64,000 bases of DNA from an uncultured Oxalobacteraceae bacterium (GCA_903893945.1 CAITOF010000068.1:1-64000); one strand, 5' to 3'; positions 53,080 to 62,402 are shown, counted from the first letter of the stretch. The notes: generated by a model not told the origin, from the letters alone. Program-made: numbers and translations.

Positions 53080-54522
53080 ACATTCCGTTTGGTGAGCTAT
53101 ATAGGATTTCACCTGTTCGACGTCCGCCTGCATCACCACAAAGCGCTGTGGCAACGTTTCAATGCGTTCAAAACCGGCGGGACGCGGCGCATCGAAGCCG
53201 AGTGCTTCATGAATGGTTTCATTAAATTTTGCCGGCAAGGCTGTCTCCAGAATGATCATGGGCACCTGCTGATCTCTGTGTTCCAATGCAACCTTGATCC
53301 CGTCGGCAGTGTGCGTGTCGACGATAGTCCCGTATTTTTCATAAACCTGACGCAGGGTTGCCAGGCGATCGCGATGCACCGATTTGCCGGATAAAAATCC
53401 AAACCCGGCAACCCGGTTGAATTCATCACCATCACTACCGGGTCTCCCGGACAAATCGAAGCCGCCGGTGCTCTCGACTTTTTTGAACAGCGCTGTCAAA
53501 CGCTGACTGTCGCGCCCGATCAGGTCAAAAACAAATCGTTCGAAATTGGAGGCTTTGGAAATATCCATCGAAGGACTGCTGGTGTGAAAGGTTTGGTGCG
53601 CTTTGCGCACCTGATAGGTCCCGGTTTTAAAAAATTCATCCAGCACATCATTTTCATTGGTGGCGACAACCAGTTTATCGATCGGCAATCCCATCATGCG
53701 TGCGATATGCCCGGAACACACATTGCCAAAATTGCCGGACGGGACGGTAAAAGACACCTTCTCGCTGTTGGTCGCTGTTACGCTCAGGTAGCCACGGAAA
53801 TAATACACAACCTGCGCGACCACACGGGCCCAGTTGATCGAATTGACAGTACCAATCTTGTACAGGCTCTTAAAATGCAGATCGCTGGATACCGCCTTTA
53901 CCATATCCTGGCAATCATCAAAGACGCCTTCAACGGCAATGTTGAAGATATTACTGTCGTCAAGACTGAACATTTGTGCCGTCTGAAACGCGCTCATTTT
54001 TTTGTACGGCGACAGCATGAAAACGCGTATTCCACGTTTGCCTCGCATGGCATACTCGGCCGCACTGCCGGTATCGCCGGAGGTGGCACCAAAAATATTG
54101 AGTTCGGCATGCTGTTTATCTAACGTATATTCAAACAGGTTGCCCAACAACTGCATTGCCATGTCTTTAAACGCCAGCGTCGGGCCATTCGATAACCCCT
54201 GCAGATACAGACCGGGTTCCAGCTGTTTCAGCGGGGTAATCTGGGAAGCATCTCCATCGCCAGCATTACAGTAGACTTTTCCGGTGTAGGTCTTTTGGGT
54301 TAGCGTGCGCAAATCCGCCAGCGGAATATCGGTGGCAAACTTTGCCAATACGGCACAAGCCAGATCCGCATAGGAATAGGTGCGCCACAGATTCAGTTCA
54401 TCGTCTGTAACTTGCGGATAACTTTCCGGCAGGTATAAACCGCCATCTTCAGCCAGTCCTCCGAGCAAAATTGTTGAAAACGTATGCCGGGCTGCAATGC
54501 CGCGTGTCGAAATGTAATGCAT
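53077..54522 (-). CDS. thrC: Threonine synthase
   Basis: PLP enzyme converting O-phosphohomoserine to threonine; 481 residues. The N-terminal MHYISTRGIAARHTFSTILLGGLAEDGGLYLPE is typical, the Schiff-base Lys is in GPTLAFKDMAMQLLGNLFEY, and NIFGATSGDTGSAAEYAMRGKRGI binds the PLP phosphate. It is of the longer, type II bacterial class. hom, usually adjacent, is not in the window; the neighbours here are unrelated genes. The gene starts well downstream of the divergent DUF455 gene. Confidence 0.96.
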   Translation of the reverse strand: MHYISTRGIAARHTFSTILLGGLAEDGGLYLPESYPQVTDDELNLWRTYSYADLACAVLAKFATDIPLADLRTLTQKTYTGKVYCNAGDGDASQITPLKQLEPGLYLQGLSNGPTLAFKDMAMQLLGNLFEYTLDKQHAELNIFGATSGDTGSAAEYAMRGKRGIRVFMLSPYKKMSAFQTAQMFSLDDSNIFNIAVEGVFDDCQDMVKAVSSDLHFKSLYKIGTVNSINWARVVAQVVYYFRGYLSVTATNSEKVSFTVPSGNFGNVCSGHIARMMGLPIDKLVVATNENDVLDEFFKTGTYQVRKAHQTFHTSSPSMDISKASNFERFVFDLIGRDSQRLTALFKKVESTGGFDLSGRPGSDGDEFNRVAGFGFLSGKSVHRDRLATLRQVYEKYGTIVDTHTADGIKVALEHRDQQVPMIILETALPAKFNETIHEALGFDAPRPAGFERIETLPQRFVVMQADVEQVKSYIAHQTEC

Positions 54523-54605
54523 GGGAACAGTTCTGGTTAATGAATTCTTGCTGAATGTGAATCGACTTTTATCGGGTGAATTATAGCCTTAGTCATGAAA
54601 TTGAG

Positions 54606-55433
54606 CTATTTCTGATCGACACGGTCTGACAATATCCGCATTTCAGCGTCTGAAAACCCGGCCGCGCGGCGCGCCTCGAGGTTGAACGGGCCCCTTAATC
54701 TCGGGGCTCTGTACCGGACGGCCAGCTCGGCATAACAGTCGACGGGATCGAGACCGCGCTGCCTGCACAAGTAACCAAACCAGCGGTTTCCGATCGCCAC
54801 ATGGCCGATTTCATCGCGCAGAATGATCTCGATAATGGCCGCGCCCGCGACGTCGCCTACCTGTTTCAGTTTGTTATAGGTGCCCGGAGCCGCATCAAGG
54901 CCACGGGCTTCCATGGTACGTGGCACCAGCGCCATGCGCGCCAGAACGTCATCCTGTGTTTTGGCAACCATTTCCCACAAGGTATCATGGCCCGGGAAAT
55001 CACCGTACTCGTAGCCCAGGCCGTTCAAGTGACTTGACAGCAGAACAAAATGCAGCGCTTCTTCCACAGCGACCTTCAGCCAGTCTTCGTAGTACTCGCG
55101 CGGCATGTCGCGGAATCGCCAGATCGCGTCCAGCGCCAGATTGATGGCATTAAATTCAATATGCGTCAGCGCGTGCAACAAGACCGCACGTCCTTCCGGT
55201 GTACTCATCGTGCGGCGTTTTACCTTGAGTGGCGGCACCAGTTCAGGCTTGACAGGGCGACCGGGAATCGGCCATCCAGCGGCTGGCGTACAGGAAATGC
55301 CTGTATCCAGATAAAGCGCGCCCGCGTGATACTGTGCCGAGATGGCCTGGGTCTGCGCAACTTTTTGGGCCGGGTCGGTCACGCACAGTGCGCAAAGTGC
55401 CTGAAAACGTAATTCATTGGCAATGGATTGCAT
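54606..55433 (-). CDS. DUF455 ferritin-like protein
   Basis: Di-iron-like protein of about 275 residues of the DUF455 family (PF04305). The Glu/His motifs fit a ferritin-like four-helix bundle: LLHALTHIEFNAINLALDAIWRF, WLKVAVEEALHFVLLSSHLN and EIILRDEIGHVAIGNRWFGYL. Known relatives include MiaE-type hydroxylases, but no function is proven. ATG 55433 (MQSIANELRFQ) is chosen; an upstream in-frame ATG adds a non-conserved start. It is divergent from the gamma carbonic anhydrase gene. Confidence 0.85.
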   Translation of the reverse strand: MQSIANELRFQALCALCVTDPAQKVAQTQAISAQYHAGALYLDTGISCTPAAGWPIPGRPVKPELVPPLKVKRRTMSTPEGRAVLLHALTHIEFNAINLALDAIWRFRDMPREYYEDWLKVAVEEALHFVLLSSHLNGLGYEYGDFPGHDTLWEMVAKTQDDVLARMALVPRTMEARGLDAAPGTYNKLKQVGDVAGAAIIEIILRDEIGHVAIGNRWFGYLCRQRGLDPVDCYAELAVRYRAPRLRGPFNLEARRAAGFSDAEMRILSDRVDQK

Positions 55434-55524
55434 AATTTTGGCAAGAGGAAGTGAGGGAGAGTAAAATGACACCGGAACCAAACTGCATTTTACCCAAATC
55501 CAACCTCATCCACCGACTTCAATT

Positions 55525-56049
55525 ATGGCTATTTACCAGATCAGCGAATTCTCTCCACAGATAGACGACAGCGCATACATCGCCGATTCCGCCAGTGTGA
55601 TCGGCAAGGTTCACATAGGGCGGCACGCCAGCGTGTGGTTTAATGTCACCCTGCGCGGGGACAATGAACTGATTACCATCGGTGAACGGAGCAACCTCCA
55701 GGAAAGCGTTGTTGTCCATACTGACATGGGCTATCCGCTGACGCTGGGACGCAATGTCACCATCGGGCATCAGGCCATGCTGCACGGGTGCACCATCGAT
55801 GACGGCACCTTGATCGGTATTCAGGCAGTCGTCCTCAATGGTGCCGTCATTGGGAAAAACTGTCTGGTCGGTGCCGGTGCACTGGTCACGGAAGGCAAGC
55901 ATTTTCCGGACAATTCGCTGATTATCGGATCACCCGCCAAGGTGGCACGCTCGTTAACTGACGCAGAAATAGCTGCCTTGAGCAAGATTGCAGAAGGTTA
56001 TGTCCAGCGTGCGCAGCTTTTTAAAACAGAATTAGTGCGCCTGAAATAA
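55525..56049 (+). CDS. Gamma carbonic anhydrase family protein (YrdA-like)
   Basis: Left-handed beta-helix hexapeptide protein of 174 residues. The repeat strands and the metal-binding His residues are visible: VVVHTDMGYPLTLG and TIGHQAMLHGCTIDDG. Members bind zinc or iron but many lack anhydrase activity. It is preceded by a short gap with no good ribosome site and followed 26 bases later by hslO. Confidence 0.9.
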   Translation: MAIYQISEFSPQIDDSAYIADSASVIGKVHIGRHASVWFNVTLRGDNELITIGERSNLQESVVVHTDMGYPLTLGRNVTIGHQAMLHGCTIDDGTLIGIQAVVLNGAVIGKNCLVGAGALVTEGKHFPDNSLIIGSPAKVARSLTDAEIAALSKIAEGYVQRAQLFKTELVRLK

Positions 56050-56075
56050 CACCACCCTACTCCTTTACAATCTTC

Positions 56076-57011
56076 ATGACCGATACCCTGACCAAATTCA
56101 TGTTTGACGACGCGACTGTCCGTGGCGAACTGGTGGAACTCCAGGTAGCATGGCAGCAAATCTTAAAGCACCACCATTACCCGGTTCCGGTCAGAAATCT
56201 GCTTGGTGAAATGACCGCCGCCGCGGCGCTGTTATGTGCCAACCTGAAATTCGACGGCAGCATGATAATGCAGATCCATGGTGACGGTGCCATAAAACTG
56301 CTGGTCGTCGAATGCAACAATCATCTGCACATCCGCTCGATGGCCAAATTGACTGACGACGCCATCATCGGTGAGCAGGCCAGCCTGACAGAATTGATCA
56401 ATGCACGGGGCAACGGACGATTCATCATCACGCTGGATCCGCACGACAAATCGATGGGGCAAACGCCGTATCAGGGCATTGTGCCACTGGAAGGCGTATC
56501 GATTTCAGCAATTATCCAGAATTACATGAAACAGTCCGAGCAGCTCGATACCCAATTGTGGTTGGCATCGAATGACCAGGTCTGTCGCGGAATGCTGCTG
56601 CAGCGACTGCCCGATGTCGGTGGCACCGCGAATCCTGATACTGACACCGTGGACCAAACTGCCGAATCAACCTGGGATCGAACCTGCATCCTCGGCAACA
56701 CGCTGACAGCGCACGAACTCACAAGCACCGATACTGCCACATTAATGCACCGGCTCTTCTGGGAAGAAACCGTACGTGTCTTTGATCCACTGAAAGTCCG
56801 GTTCACCTGCACCTGCAGTCACGAAAAAGTCAGCAATATGCTGGTCATGCTGGGCAAAGAAGAAGTCATGGAGGCCGTGACAAGTCTGGGCAAACTTGAC
56901 ATCAACTGCGATTTCTGTGGCAAGCCCTACAGTTTTGACGCCGTAGACTGTATTGAATTATTTCTGCCACCCGTCATCAAGCTTCATTCCGACACCGACC
57001 GGCCACATTAA
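56076..57011 (+). CDS. hslO: Hsp33 redox-regulated chaperone
   Basis: Holdase activated by oxidation, 311 residues. The N-terminal domain starts DTLTKFMFDDATVRGELV. The C-terminal zinc centre has the four Cys in RFTCTCSHEKV and DINCDFCGKPYSFD, the redox switch. Residues about 185-210 differ in loop length from E. coli. It is likely co-transcribed with the gamma carbonic anhydrase gene and convergent with the TonB receptor. Confidence 0.95.
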   Translation: MTDTLTKFMFDDATVRGELVELQVAWQQILKHHHYPVPVRNLLGEMTAAAALLCANLKFDGSMIMQIHGDGAIKLLVVECNNHLHIRSMAKLTDDAIIGEQASLTELINARGNGRFIITLDPHDKSMGQTPYQGIVPLEGVSISAIIQNYMKQSEQLDTQLWLASNDQVCRGMLLQRLPDVGGTANPDTDTVDQTAESTWDRTCILGNTLTAHELTSTDTATLMHRLFWEETVRVFDPLKVRFTCTCSHEKVSNMLVMLGKEEVMEAVTSLGKLDINCDFCGKPYSFDAVDCIELFLPPVIKLHSDTDRPH

Positions 57012-57013
57012 CC

Positions 57014-59260
57014 TCAGAACGGTTGCGAAACTGATATGAACATGCCACGTCGCGGCCCGTATTGTGGAGCGAATTCGCCGATCCCTGTCCCAGAGCGTAA
57101 CAGGTAAGTCTTGTCAAACAGATTCACGGCACTTAAACGCAACGTCAGCGGACTATGGCTCTGCCAGGGGTCGAATTCTCTGGCAATGGCAGCGTTCCAT
57201 TGTGTATAGCCTGGTGAATGCTGTTCATTGGCATAGCCTGCACGCAATCCGCTACCGTAAATACCGTCGATGCTGAACAATAGGCGCTGCCAGCGATAAG
57301 AAGAGCCAACTGACGAACTGACGGTCTGTGCATCGGAAGCATAAGTGTAATGGCCAGCCAGATAGGCCAGCAAAACAGGGTCCCCGATCAGGTATTGGTT
57401 GGAAACGACATTTTTACCTTTGGTAAGCTCGCCGGACAAATTGGCATAGGCGCGAAAATCATGCTGCTGATAATTCAGTTTGAATTCGATTCCTTTACTG
57501 AATCCCTGTTCGTAGTTGTACTGTTGCAGCACCACCGCCTGCCCGAATTGCCCATCATCCAGCACATCGGTTGAACGTTTGTAATAAGTATCGGCCCCGA
57601 TGGACAGGTATTCAGTCATTTTCTGGTCGACACCCAAATCCAGGTAGGTAGCGCGTTCCGGTTTGACCGGATCGGCCTGTGTCACCGTCTGCTGTTGCGT
57701 CGTATTCTGAAACAGCGTCAGGTTGTTCGGCGAGGCCTGCGCCTGCATCGGCGGCGTAAAATATCGGGAAACACCGGCATGCAAGCTCATATCGGCCTCG
57801 GGCCGGTAAGCCAGCGCAATTCGCGGACTCAGCTGACTGGCAGATACAAATTGTCGCATCTGATCAAATCTCAGGCCGGTATTCAAGGTCAGATTCTGGC
57901 GCAGGATCCATTCATCCTGGACATACCCGCCCAGATTCCAGCCATACTTTGAGACGGTGTCATTCAGGGTAACCGGTGTGGCGAGCGGATTGCCAGCCGC
58001 GTCGAGCGGCAGAACGGTCGAGGAATTGCCCACCTGGGTCTGCTCCCCGCTGAATCCAAAACCGGCGCGCAACGTATGCGTATCGTTCAGATGGTTGGCC
58101 GCATCAAACTGGACTCCGCTGAGCCAGCTGTTACGTGACACGTCGGACGCCACATTATTGAACGCCAGATCATAATACGTGTCCGGTTTGAAATGCACAC
58201 TGGCCTGGCGCGTGAAAACCGACACCTGGGTGTCCAGATTTTCCGCATGTGTTTGCAACGCCACCAGCGCAAAGAAAAACCGGTCAGTTTCATGCTCATT
58301 GATATCGGCAGAGGACAGGTTGTCCGGTCCATAATTGCCCTGCGGGGTGAGCCCCACAACATTCGGTATCTGAAAATGCCCGGTGAAATCACCGGCCATA
58401 TAGGTCAATCGGCTTGAATCGCCCAGCAGTGTTGAGCCATAGCCAAATAATTTTTCCTGTGTAGTACGGTCATGAATCGGACTCGCTGTCGGCATGGCAT
58501 TTTCCAGACCCTGATCGCTCTGCAGATAACGGGCCGTCAGGAAATACTGGGTCTGTCCCTGACTGCCGCCATATTCAACACTGGGGCTGAATGTGCCCCA
58601 GCTTCCGCCATACAAGTCCAGGCTGCCACCCGGATAAAATTCGCTCTTGGTCGTCAAATCCACCACGCCTGCGGTACGCAAACCGTACTGCGCCGGCAGC
58701 GCGCCGTCGAGCAGGTTGAGGTTACCGATAAACCCTGTTTCCAGTATCGGTCCGAGTGCCGACACGCCATCGGGCAACTGGATACCATTGATGCGGTACT
58801 GGACATTGGCATATTCATTCCGGACATGAAAGTCCGGATTGCTGATGGCAGAATCGTAGGACACCCCCGGTGCCTGAAGCAGTACCTTATCGATGGCTGT
58901 GTTCTTGCCCTGTGGAAGGACGTCGATCACCTCGTCACTCATCGTGAATGACGTTGCACCGATTTTGGGTAACAGAATCTTGTCACGGGCATCATCCAGT
59001 TCCCGGCTCTTCTTGCGCAGCAACTCGGAGTCACTGTTGCCGGTCACCACCACTTCCAGTACCGACTGATCCTCATCAGCCGCCAGTCCGAGCGCTGACG
59101 CACCGGCTTCAGACTGGCTCCGCCCCGAGGCGTCCATCGCTGCGGAAGAATGACCATAGAACAAAAACACCAGGACACCTGACGCGCCACACAGGTTACG
59201 CAAGGTGAGGCGGCGACACGATGTTAAAAAAGGCAATACGGACAGGATGAATGAGGACAT
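57014..59260 (-). CDS. TonB-dependent outer-membrane receptor
   Basis: Outer-membrane receptor of about 748 residues. A long-n-region signal sequence ends near HSSAAM. The plug domain (about 85-215) includes VIDVLPQGKNTAIDKVLLQAPGVSYDSA and VRNEYANVQYRINGIQLPD; a TonB-box-like LEVVVTG precedes it. The C-terminal barrel ends with RRGMFISVSQPF. I start at ATG 59260; the upstream in-frame TTG is unlikely. A Fur box lies about 70 bases upstream, suggesting uptake of an iron chelate. The ligand is unknown. Confidence 0.9.
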   Translation of the reverse strand: MSSFILSVLPFLTSCRRLTLRNLCGASGVLVFLFYGHSSAAMDASGRSQSEAGASALGLAADEDQSVLEVVVTGNSDSELLRKKSRELDDARDKILLPKIGATSFTMSDEVIDVLPQGKNTAIDKVLLQAPGVSYDSAISNPDFHVRNEYANVQYRINGIQLPDGVSALGPILETGFIGNLNLLDGALPAQYGLRTAGVVDLTTKSEFYPGGSLDLYGGSWGTFSPSVEYGGSQGQTQYFLTARYLQSDQGLENAMPTASPIHDRTTQEKLFGYGSTLLGDSSRLTYMAGDFTGHFQIPNVVGLTPQGNYGPDNLSSADINEHETDRFFFALVALQTHAENLDTQVSVFTRQASVHFKPDTYYDLAFNNVASDVSRNSWLSGVQFDAANHLNDTHTLRAGFGFSGEQTQVGNSSTVLPLDAAGNPLATPVTLNDTVSKYGWNLGGYVQDEWILRQNLTLNTGLRFDQMRQFVSASQLSPRIALAYRPEADMSLHAGVSRYFTPPMQAQASPNNLTLFQNTTQQQTVTQADPVKPERATYLDLGVDQKMTEYLSIGADTYYKRSTDVLDDGQFGQAVVLQQYNYEQGFSKGIEFKLNYQQHDFRAYANLSGELTKGKNVVSNQYLIGDPVLLAYLAGHYTYASDAQTVSSSVGSSYRWQRLLFSIDGIYGSGLRAGYANEQHSPGYTQWNAAIAREFDPWQSHSPLTLRLSAVNLFDKTYLLRSGTGIGEFAPQYGPRRGMFISVSQPF

Positions 59261-59329
59261 AGGCAAACAATAAAGGTTAGAAGGATCAGAAGGCAGATTG
59301 AAACGCCATACCCTATAAATCTAATTAGT

Positions 59330-59348
59330 AATGAGAACGATTCTCATT
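59330..59348. promoter_or_regulatory. Fur box upstream of the TonB receptor
   Basis: A 19-base site AATGAGAA-CGA-TTCTCATT with perfect 8-bp arms matches the classic Fur consensus (GATAATGATAATCATTATC) pattern. It is 70 bases before the receptor start, on the same side as its promoter. It suggests repression by iron. Confidence 0.85.
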
Positions 59349-59613
59349 CTAATTTAAAAATAGATCGAAAGCAACACTTCATTTATCCATGATGCGCGGA
59401 TCGGGACATTTACAGTTTGACCATACCGGCAGAGTTGCCAACTCGAATTATCGTTGGCTACAGATACCTGCGAACTTGAAACCGACCGGTACAGACAGAA
59501 TTGCTGCGTATTTCTCGGAATGACAGGTCAATGGTGAAACCTGTCGGCAACTCCAATACACAGAGGAGCGGGTGTGCGAAAAAACCACCTCAGATCGGTG
59601 GTAGTGCGAACGT

Positions 59614-59627
59614 TTGAGCTAGATCAA
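59614..59627 (+). promoter_or_regulatory. FNR/ANR-type box upstream of ompW
   Basis: TTGAG-CTAG-ATCAA differs in one base from the FNR consensus TTGAT-n4-ATCAA. Its centre lies about 41 bases before a putative start site set by the TATAGA box at 59648-59653, the class II activation position. It suggests oxygen-limited induction, as known for ompW in enterobacteria. Confidence 0.7.
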
Positions 59628-59697
59628 ATTGTGCAAGGCAACAAAAATATAGAATGAACTCAGTTTAAACAAAGTGGAAATAAAAGAGGAAAATATC

Positions 59698-60309
59698 ATG
59701 AAAAAAAATACATTAGCTATCGCTTTAGCGGCACTTGCCTTCAGTTCAATCAGTGCCTATGCGCAGGAAAGCCCCTGGCTGGTGCGGGTTCGCGCTGTCG
59801 ATGTGGACACTGCTAACAAGTCAGATCCGGTTGGCGGAACAGGTCCTTCCGACCTGATTACGGTTGAGAAGAAAGTTATTCCTGAAGTCGATATTTCATA
59901 TTTCTTTACGCCAAATTGGGCGACCGAACTGATCTTGACTTACCCGCAAACCCATGATGTGTATTTGTCAGGTAAAGAAATTGGTTCCCTGAAACAGTTG
60001 CCACCGACACTGACATTGCAGTATCACTTTTTGCCTCGTGAACAATTCAACCCTTACTTGGGTGTGGGTGTCAACTACACCAACTTCTCCAATGTCAACC
60101 TGGGTAATGGTGCGATAACACTGGATAGCGGCAGCTTTGGTTATGCGTTAGAAGGTGGTGTCGACTATAAAATTGACAAGAACTGGTCATTGAATCTGGA
60201 TCTGAAATATGTCGAAATGCGCAGCAACGTGTATGCAGGCGGCGCGACCATCAGCAACGTTCAGGTCAATCCATGGTTGATCGGTGTTGGTGTAGGTTAT
60301 CGTTTCTAA
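59698..60309 (+). CDS. ompW: Outer-membrane protein OmpW
   Basis: Eight-stranded outer-membrane barrel of 203 residues, forming a narrow hydrophobic channel. The signal peptide ends at AYAQE. SPWLVRVRAVDVD, ISYFFTPNWATELILTYPQTHDV and LQYHFLPREQFNPYLGVGVNYTNF are OmpW hallmarks; the C-terminal GVGVGYRF is the barrel end. AGAGGAAAATATC precedes ATG 59698. FNR-type control is likely. It has its own terminator. Confidence 0.95.
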   Translation: MKKNTLAIALAALAFSSISAYAQESPWLVRVRAVDVDTANKSDPVGGTGPSDLITVEKKVIPEVDISYFFTPNWATELILTYPQTHDVYLSGKEIGSLKQLPPTLTLQYHFLPREQFNPYLGVGVNYTNFSNVNLGNGAITLDSGSFGYALEGGVDYKIDKNWSLNLDLKYVEMRSNVYAGGATISNVQVNPWLIGVGVGYRF

Positions 60310-60326
60310 GCAGGTGGAAACACAGA

Positions 60327-60347
60327 GCACCGTTATAACAACGGTGC
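60327..60347 (+). repeat. Small hairpin between ompW and its terminator
   Basis: GCACCGTT (60327-60334) and AACGGTGC (60340-60347), perfect 8-bp arms with a 5-base loop, 17 bases after the ompW stop. Possibly an mRNA-stabilising stem. Confidence 0.6.
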
Positions 60348-60355
60348 AGTTGTTG

Positions 60356-60388
60356 AAAAGGGCGACCTTCCGGGTTGCCCTTTTTATT
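60356..60388 (+). terminator. Terminator after ompW
   Basis: Twelve-bp stem (60356-60367 with 60373-60384; one G-U pair) around a 5-base loop, ending in a run of T (TTTTTATTG). A typical strong intrinsic terminator. Confidence 0.88.
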
Positions 60389-60439
60389 GTCCGCGTCAGT
60401 CAAACACAGGTGAGGTTGACGAAGTCACCCTCCGAGGTG

Positions 60440-61501
60440 TCAGAAACCCAGCACGATCGCCAGCACGCCCCCGAGAATACCAAAAGCAATCACCGTTGCA
60501 GTGATCCCGAACAGCAGGCGCGGTTTGAAGGAGCGCACAAGCATGGCCAGTGAAGGAATGCTCACGGGCGGCAATGTCATCAGCAGTGCGCCAGCCGGTC
60601 CGACGCCCAGACCCAGCGCCAGCATCGCCTGAATAATCGGGACTTCCCCCGCAGTCGGAATCACAAACAGCGTTCCTGCAATGGCAAATGCGACTATCCA
60701 GCCCGGATTGTTCCCTATATCAGCACCGATATGAGGAAAAAGAAAAGCCCGTGCGGCACCCAGCAACAGGATCAGAATCACGTATTCCGGGATGAGGCGT
60801 ACCGCCATTTTTGCGAAAATGGTCAGCCAGCGGGCAAACATGTTAGCTGCACCCGCCTCCTCTGCCATCTGCGCGAGTTGCAGCTCGGCGGCATTTTTCT
60901 CCTCGGCGCTAACGAACCGGTTTGCCAGATAACCTGTGCCGAACACCATCAGCAGACCGAGTACCAGACGTAACGCGCTCCAGTTCCAGCCCAGTACAAA
61001 ACCCATAAACACAAGCGTGGCCGGATTGAGCACGGTATTCCCCAGCCAGAAGGCAATTGCTGCGCCAGCAGACGCTTTCTGTGTGCGCAGACCGGCCACG
61101 ACCGGCGCTGCACAACAGGTACACATCATGCTGGGAATGGACAATAACCCGCCTGCAGCCACACTGCCAAAACCTGTCCCACCCAGCACTCTGGTGATCC
61201 ATCGGGGTGGCAGGAGCGCCTGAACACCGGATCCCAGCAACAGACCAAGCACCATGGCCTGCCAGATTGCCTTGCCGTACGCAAGCGCATAATTGAGCGC
61301 AGAATCAAACGACACAGGCGGAGGACTCGACGCCGTTCCCATTAAAATGGACTGACCGATTGCGTGATTTGACGCGGCCACGAAAGCACGATGGTAATAA
61401 GGTGACCATTTCACATAAAAAAGGCCAGCCACCGCGATGAAGAAAAATGTAATGAATCCAATCGCCTGATTGGATTGTTTGCTCTGGTTTAACGTATTCA
61501 T
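60440..61501 (-). CDS. ArsP_1/YraQ-family permease (DUF318)
   Basis: Inner-membrane permease of 353 residues with eight or more membrane segments. The family core is visible: GLLLGSGVQALLPPRWI, then GGLLSIPSMMCTCCAAPVVAGLRTQKASAGAAIAFWLGNTVLNPATL, and GTLFVIPTAGEVPIIQAMLALGLG near the end. The CTCC cysteine cluster resembles that of ArsP proteins, which export methylated or aromatic arsenicals. No arsenic gene is nearby, so the substrate is open. Confidence 0.85.
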   Translation of the reverse strand: MNTLNQSKQSNQAIGFITFFFIAVAGLFYVKWSPYYHRAFVAASNHAIGQSILMGTASSPPPVSFDSALNYALAYGKAIWQAMVLGLLLGSGVQALLPPRWITRVLGGTGFGSVAAGGLLSIPSMMCTCCAAPVVAGLRTQKASAGAAIAFWLGNTVLNPATLVFMGFVLGWNWSALRLVLGLLMVFGTGYLANRFVSAEEKNAAELQLAQMAEEAGAANMFARWLTIFAKMAVRLIPEYVILILLLGAARAFLFPHIGADIGNNPGWIVAFAIAGTLFVIPTAGEVPIIQAMLALGLGVGPAGALLMTLPPVSIPSLAMLVRSFKPRLLFGITATVIAFGILGGVLAIVLGF

Positions 61502-61969
61502 GGCTAATCTGTTGTTCGATCCGGAGGGTAGAAGCCGACGATATTAACAGGTAAAACCGTCACAGATAACCTGGAAATCATCCGGCATGGCAATTTCGAA
61601 TCAAAAATCCAACAAGGCCGCCCGATTGGCCAATCTCGTTAATCAACCACCGCGTGATGAGTTTCCCGGGGCCTGCCTGCGACTGCGGCGAATTGATACT
61701 CCGGTTGGTCTCATCTGTGCACGAGGCGCAAGTATTGTATTCTTGACTGATTTATCGAAATTACAACAAAATGACCCGTGTCTGTTTTATGCGATTTTTC
61801 CTTAGGCTGTCCTGCCTATTTGCGTTTGAAACATTCGGTAACCAAAAAAACTAATATTATTACATCTGGCGGTAGGCGTTTTTATACCCCATGCCGTTAG
61901 TACGCTTGCAGGCCATCGCAACAGACTGGCCCGGCAACGACAAACCATAACATTAAACTGGAGAAAATC
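61502..61969. other. Gap of about 468 bases
   Basis: No convincing gene. A 72-codon plus-strand frame at 61587 has no ribosome site and no recognisable protein. The sequence nearer to 61960 should hold the promoter of the secreted protein gene. Confidence 0.5.
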
Positions 61970-62350
61970 ATGTTCGACACGCCACGTAAACTTGCTGCAG
62001 TCGCCGTACTGACTGGCTCTGCAATCCTCTCAATTCAGTCCTCCTACGCGCAGGAATCAAATTTTGCCAAGGAACACCCGCGCCGCGCCGAAGTGGTCGG
62101 TCGCGAAAAACATGAAAAAGCGAAGACTGCCAACGAAGTAAAAAACGGCAAGCTCACTCAGGCCCAAGGGCACCAGCTCAACAAAGAAGATAACAGCATC
62201 CGACGTGAAGAACGCGCTGATGCGGCAGCCAATGGTGGTCACATTACCAAGGGTGAACAACATCAGCTGAACCAGCAGGAAAACGCCGTCAATGCACAGC
62301 GCAGGGCCGATATTCAATCCAACAAGGCCGGTATATCAACAGGAAACTGA
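61970..62350 (+). CDS. Small secreted repeat protein, unknown function
   Basis: Protein of 126 residues with a signal peptide (MFDTPRKLAAVAVLTGSAILSI, cleaved near SYAQE). The mature part is very hydrophilic and contains two copies of a repeat of about 35 residues: NGKLTQAQGHQLNKEDNSI and GGHITKGEQHQLNQQENAV, each followed by a charged Arg/Glu segment. Proteins of this style occur in Burkholderiales, often annotated as hypothetical. GGAGAAAATC precedes the ATG. Confidence 0.75.
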   Translation: MFDTPRKLAAVAVLTGSAILSIQSSYAQESNFAKEHPRRAEVVGREKHEKAKTANEVKNGKLTQAQGHQLNKEDNSIRREERADAAANGGHITKGEQHQLNQQENAVNAQRRADIQSNKAGISTGN

Positions 62351-62375
62351 GCGTACGCTACGTTTCAAAATCACA

Positions 62376-62402
62376 ACCGGCAGTCGATACCACGCTGCCG
62401 GT
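62376..62402 (+). terminator. Hairpin after the secreted repeat protein
   Basis: ACCGGCAG (62376-62383) and CTGCCGGT (62395-62402) form a perfect 8-bp stem 26 bases after the stop. The following CGTTTCGCG is only weakly T-rich. Confidence 0.5.

Larger units (their letters stand above)
59261..59697. other. Divergent regulatory region between TonB receptor and ompW
   Basis: About 437 bases with no gene. It holds the Fur box (59330-59348), an FNR-type box (59614-59627) and the ompW promoter. No open frame here looks protein-coding. Confidence 0.8.

Noticed and set aside
61587-61805. Plus-strand open frame of 72 codons
   Set aside because: No ribosome site, no recognisable domain and a hydrophobic end; looks like chance.
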